A model generated the notes under the pieces. The model was not told the origin of the DNA. It saw only the letters and a program-made list of their open reading frames with translations, and ran no database searches. A stretch of 64,000 nucleotides of DNA from Natronosporangium hydrolyticum (GTDB lineage: Bacteria; Actinomycetota; Actinomycetes; Mycobacteriales; Micromonosporaceae), in NCBI RefSeq assembly GCF_016925615.1, contig NZ_CP070499.1:4898001-4962000 (forward strand). Direction: 5' to 3'. Every line of letters begins with the position of its first letter. The stretch's first letter is position 1. The position numbers were made by a program, and so were the translations under genes. Shown here in pieces: positions 60,847-64,000 of this stretch.

Positions 60847-62080
60847 GCCCGATGTCCTGCGACTCGGCACGGTTGAGCACATTGTCCAGAAAAGCCGCGG
60901 CTATCTCCTCCGCCGTCGGGGGCGGCCGCCGGTGAAGTGGGCACCCGCCGAAAGAGGCACCGCGGGTGACGAAACTGACAGCCGAACGGCTGACGTCGAT
61001 TCCTTGCTCAACCAGCTGATCGCGACACCACCTGGTGCACTCCGTGAGATTGAACCGGTGGGAACCGGCGTAATCGGCGAGCGCCTGGTATAGGCGCAGC
61101 CAGGAACGTTGCGGCAGCTTTGGCAAACCCAGTAGAGCAACGAGCCTGGCAACCGGATCGGGAAGCTCCAAATGGCCGCCGCCGTTCAGGCCCGAACCGG
61201 GTGCCTCGTGGCGTACCGTATCCCACAGGTAGTGCTGCGAGAACTGCGCGCCGGGCAGGTCGAGCCACCGCAACGCCCGCACGAAACTACCGACCCCGAA
61301 CCAGTCACCGCCGTCCAGTGATGCCCCGAGCTCCCGGCGGATCTCATGGGCCAACGTAGCGAGGTTCAGCGGTCCAGATGCCGCCCGGTACCGCCCTTCG
61401 ATGAGGCTGCGGAACTGGTCGAAACCGGCCGGAGGTTCGGCCGGTGCTGAAACCTTGGCGGTGTCCCCGGCGGCGCTAGCCGCCTGCCGGTCCCCGATAT
61501 CGGTCTCCTCGTCGCCTAGTCCGAGCTGCTCACCCTGCACGAGAGCGAGGAAGTTCCCGCTGTCGACCAACCTGTCGGCGACGGCGGTAAGCGCCTCACC
61601 TGCCTCGGATGCCGCCAAGATCGTGGTACGCCGGTCGGCCCGCCGCAGCCGGGTCAGTAGGGGCGTCATGTCGGAGTCGCCGGAAGCAATGACGAACTCC
61701 TCGTAGGTCACCTCGCTGGCCAGTGCGTCGATGGCGTCCACGACCATCCGAATGTCGGCTGCGTTCTTGGAGTACGTCAGAGGTGGACAGTCGACCACCT
61801 CGAAGCCGGCTCGCGTAAACAGCGGCCGGAACCTTGAGAAGTAAAGCCTGGGTGGCGCTCCCTCGTGCGGATGAGGATGAGGCACCCAGCCGGCCGGGTT
61901 CATGTAGCAGCGCAACACCAACCACCGACGAGGACCTTCGATGGTGAATGACTCCGACAGTCGCCCGAGCCAGGATCCTGGCTCGGTGGCAAACTGGATC
62001 GCAACGTCGGGGTCGAGCTTGAGCATACCGCCGAAGACGTTATCGAAATCGAGATACAGAGCGGCACGGACACGGCGCAT
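60776..62080 (-). CDS. NYN-domain (PIN-like) protein, probable RNase
   Basis: This 434-residue protein opens with a NYN domain. ALYLDFDNVFGG holds the first metal-binding Asp residues, SKNAADIRMVVDAIDAL the next, and IASGDSDMTPLL the last, the pattern of PIN-like RNases. A linker (about 195-220) leads to a second helical domain with winged-helix or OST-HTH-like features (NLATLAHEIRRELGASLDGG). The end reads EEALVRAWLGGGLEMSV-like. No operon partner on the same strand. It may act on RNA under stress or as part of a defence function; that is inference. Confidence 0.82.
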   Translation of the reverse strand: MRRVRAALYLDFDNVFGGMLKLDPDVAIQFATEPGSWLGRLSESFTIEGPRRWLVLRCYMNPAGWVPHPHPHEGAPPRLYFSRFRPLFTRAGFEVVDCPPLTYSKNAADIRMVVDAIDALASEVTYEEFVIASGDSDMTPLLTRLRRADRRTTILAASEAGEALTAVADRLVDSGNFLALVQGEQLGLGDEETDIGDRQAASAAGDTAKVSAPAEPPAGFDQFRSLIEGRYRAASGPLNLATLAHEIRRELGASLDGGDWFGVGSFVRALRWLDLPGAQFSQHYLWDTVRHEAPGSGLNGGGHLELPDPVARLVALLGLPKLPQRSWLRLYQALADYAGSHRFNLTECTRWCRDQLVEQGIDVSRSAVSFVTRGASFGGCPLHRRPPPTAEEIAAAFLDNVLNRAESQDIGLNDEEAALVRAWLGGGLEMSVTE

Positions 62081-62152
62081 AGGAGGACTGTAGCCGAGGT
62101 CGGCGGGTTAGCCGGCATCGCGTCCGACGCAGCTGCTCCGCATGGTCGGCGA

Positions 62153-63739
62153 CTAATCGGGATTGACTGCGGATGATCTCGTTACGGTGGTGCGCTCGAC
62201 CGCCCGGGCGTGCGCGATCGCGAGCAGCCGGTCGATTTCGGGCAGCAGCTGCGGCCCGGGCATGACGATGCTGGCGAAGCCGTAGCGTGCGTAGGCTGGG
62301 TTCGGCACGACGGTGTCCAGCCGCGCAAAGTCGAATTCGTGCCGGTGCTGCTCGAACTCCTTGGGCGGGAAGCCGAACAGCCGCTGGAACTCGGCCCGGC
62401 CCACGTCCAGGTTGAGCCGGAAGACGCCGGGGCGGTCGAGGTATGAGTCCTCGTCAAAGCCGGGCACGTCATGGTCGACGATGGTGGCGAACGGTCGGCG
62501 ACGATCGGGGCCGACAGCGAAGAACCGGTCGCCCCACGCGCCCTCCGGTGACCCGTTCTCTTCGCTCGCCACCAGTTGCTCGGCGCCGGGCAGGGCGAGG
62601 ATCCGGTCGGCGAGCATGGCGGGGTCGACGCCGCTCGGGATGTGCAGCACCGCGTCCGCCTGCTCGATTGTGGCCTGTTCCAACGGGAAGTAGCGGTAGT
62701 CGTGCGCCCTCACCGCACCGATTTCCACTTCGACCGCAGCGAGGTGTCTGGGAAGCGAGGTCTGCTGGTTGAGTTTACCTTCATACGTCGACGGGTCAGG
62801 GGCACCGATGCCCAGGGACGGGCTCGCCCCGAGACTGCCGGCGATCACGGCGTACCGGTCGCCCAGCAGCGATCCGACGATCGCGCCAGCGCTGAACCAC
62901 GTCAGCTCCACGCCGGCCATCGTCATCGTGCCTGGCTGGCGTTGCAGGTGGGCATTGTGCGCGAAGACCAGAGTGGGCCCCCGGTGCTCCTCCAGTGACC
63001 GGATCGCGAGCAGGTTCTCGGCCATCAGCGCGTCCCGGACCCCGACCAGCTGGGCGAAGCGTTCCTCCCGCGGAATCGGGGCGGCGGCCGTGGCATGGTA
63101 GCGCAGCACCGCGACGGCGCTCGTCGCCTGCACGAACGCTGCCCGCCAGCCATCGGGTCGGCGGGGCGCCTGCCGGTACAGCTCGACCAGGAGGTCGTCG
63201 GCGAGCACCCGCAGGCGGTGGGCGTCGGCCGAGCGCCCGACCGACCGACCCGGCTCCCAGATCGCGGCCGGATCGCTCCAGCGTGCCTCATCGCCGACCA
63301 GCTCGCCGATCTCCGCTGACCGGTCGTCGCCGAGGAAGTCGCAGACCCGGGCGAGATAGCGTCGCGGACTCGGGGCGCCCTCGATCTCCAGCGGGGCGTC
63401 GAAGCCGTGGAACGTCAGGCGCTCGGAGGCCGGCCGCCCGGCGTTCCACTCGCGCATCCACAGCAGCAGGTCCCGGTTGGCCGGGGCGGCACCGAACCCG
63501 TGACTGAACCCGTCGGCGAGCGCCCGGTCGAGGGTCACGCCCGTCGAGCCTTGTACGAACTCGTCGGCGATCAGCCCGGCGGCCCGGTCGCTCTCCAGCG
63601 CGATCGACCGGTAGCCACGTTCGGCCAGCAACTGGAACGCCTGATTACGGATCTGTGGGAAGGCGGACTCTCCGTGGGTCGGCTCGCCGATCGCGAGCAG
63701 GGTCGGTTGCACCGAGAGCAGGTCAAGGAAGGAGGTCAT
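62153..63739 (-). CDS. Erythromycin-esterase-like protein fused to a DUF6194-like domain
   Basis: Residues 1-380 form an erythromycin-esterase/EreA-like domain. AIGEPTHGESAFPQIRN carries the catalytic-type Glu and His, GYRSIALESDRA and LTFHGFDAP are further landmarks, and PTLVFAHNAHLQRQPG the later His. Residues about 400-528 resemble DUF6194: VPGFDEDSYLDRPGVFRLNL, FQRLFGFPPKEFE, DFARLDTVVPNPAYARYGFA. The esterase part could open macrolactones, but many members have other substrates. A MerR regulator starts 54 bp away on the other strand and is the likely controller. Confidence 0.85.
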   Translation of the reverse strand: MTSFLDLLSVQPTLLAIGEPTHGESAFPQIRNQAFQLLAERGYRSIALESDRAAGLIADEFVQGSTGVTLDRALADGFSHGFGAAPANRDLLLWMREWNAGRPASERLTFHGFDAPLEIEGAPSPRRYLARVCDFLGDDRSAEIGELVGDEARWSDPAAIWEPGRSVGRSADAHRLRVLADDLLVELYRQAPRRPDGWRAAFVQATSAVAVLRYHATAAAPIPREERFAQLVGVRDALMAENLLAIRSLEEHRGPTLVFAHNAHLQRQPGTMTMAGVELTWFSAGAIVGSLLGDRYAVIAGSLGASPSLGIGAPDPSTYEGKLNQQTSLPRHLAAVEVEIGAVRAHDYRYFPLEQATIEQADAVLHIPSGVDPAMLADRILALPGAEQLVASEENGSPEGAWGDRFFAVGPDRRRPFATIVDHDVPGFDEDSYLDRPGVFRLNLDVGRAEFQRLFGFPPKEFEQHRHEFDFARLDTVVPNPAYARYGFASIVMPGPQLLPEIDRLLAIAHARAVERTTVTRSSAVNPD

Positions 63740-63793
63740 TCCATCGACCGTATCGTTGAACCAGCGGTTGAGACTTTTGAGAAACTGGACCCG

Positions 63794-64000
63794 ATGGTAG
63801 CGATAAAACCCTCAAACCCCGGGGTACGTCGACCGGTCGACCTCGCCCGCGTACACGGCCTGTCCCCGCAGGCTGTCCGCAACTATGAGCAGGCCGGGCT
63901 ACTGCCGCCCGCGGAGCGCGGTTCGAACGGCTACCGCCGATTCACCGAAGCGCATGCCCTGGCGCTGGACGCCTACCTCGCGCTGATCGCGGGCCACGGC
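63794..64000 (+). CDS. MerR-family transcriptional regulator (3' end outside window)
   Basis: From the ATG at 63794 the first 69 codons are visible. PVDLARVHGLSPQAVRNYEQ and AGLLPPAERGSNGYRRF form the MerR winged helix-turn-helix, followed by the start of the linker helix. The frame is still open at the window end. It is divergent from the esterase/DUF6194 gene with 54 bp between the starts. That gap contains the inverted word aacc-agc-ggtt, a possible operator. The effector domain is not seen. Confidence 0.85.
   Translation, partial: MVAIKPSNPGVRRPVDLARVHGLSPQAVRNYEQAGLLPPAERGSNGYRRFTEAHALALDAYLALIAGHG

Overview
This 64 kb window is high-GC DNA with GTG and TTG starts, SARP/AfsR and XRE/LuxR regulators, DUF6308, DUF6069 and SCO4402-like genes, and an AA10 lytic polysaccharide monooxygenase. 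This points to a filamentous actinomycete, most likely Micromonosporaceae or a close relative. That placement is an inference from gene content and base composition.

Left half (1-38.3 kb): an accessory region crowded with insertion sequences and their remains. Near-complete elements are an ISAs1-type IS (296-1632, 19-bp perfect inverted ends), an IS3-type IS (about 7485-8978), an IS701-type IS (14650-16134, CTAA target duplication, frameshifted transposase), an IS30-type IS (16380-17850) and an IS4-type IS (29478-31020, 12-bp target duplication). Broken copies of ISAs1, IS3, IS5, IS110 and IS701 lie between them. Embedded in this is a phosphotransfer cluster on the minus strand (thymidylate-kinase-like / P-loop kinase / nucleotidyltransferase, then an APH-fold phosphotransferase, then a NUDIX hydrolase), split by the IS3 element. 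Facing away from it is an XRE-type regulator, frameshifted here, followed by an asparaginase and a PPC/DUF296 protein. A tRNA-Tyr relic beside a tyrosine-recombinase remnant at 27.9-28.4 kb suggests a former integrative-element attachment site. Further right are a secreted protein followed by a 35-residue membrane peptide, a secreted four-repeat protein, and a 1.1-kilo-residue SARP/NB-ARC/TPR regulator.

Right half (38.3-64 kb): mostly ordinary chromosomal-type genes. There is a methyltransferase, then a two-gene ABC exporter facing a NarL-type two-component system. A large nested palindromic element (45163-46027) abuts a CobW-like gene fragment. Next comes a decayed block (ABC-2 permease remnant, paired TetR-type operators, multicopper oxidase, ECF sigma factor with SnoaL tail), each member with at least one frame break. 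An OmpR-type two-component system lies just upstream of a secreted AA10 LPMO and a DUF305 lipoprotein whose start overlaps the LPMO stop. After these are an MFS transporter, a (2Fe-2S) ferredoxin-like protein, a TPR-LuxR regulator, an alpha/beta hydrolase, an NYN-domain protein, an erythromycin-esterase/DUF6194 fusion, and a MerR regulator cut by the window end. A perfect 51-bp direct repeat brackets 51.7-60.3 kb.

The strongest candidates for new biology are the IS-split phosphotransfer cluster with its divergent XRE/asparaginase/PPC arm, the secreted-protein genes with shared upstream DNA beside the SARP regulator, and the palindromic element at 45-46 kb. Single-base frame breaks recur in at least eight genes. 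Real decay and assembly errors cannot be separated from sequence alone.
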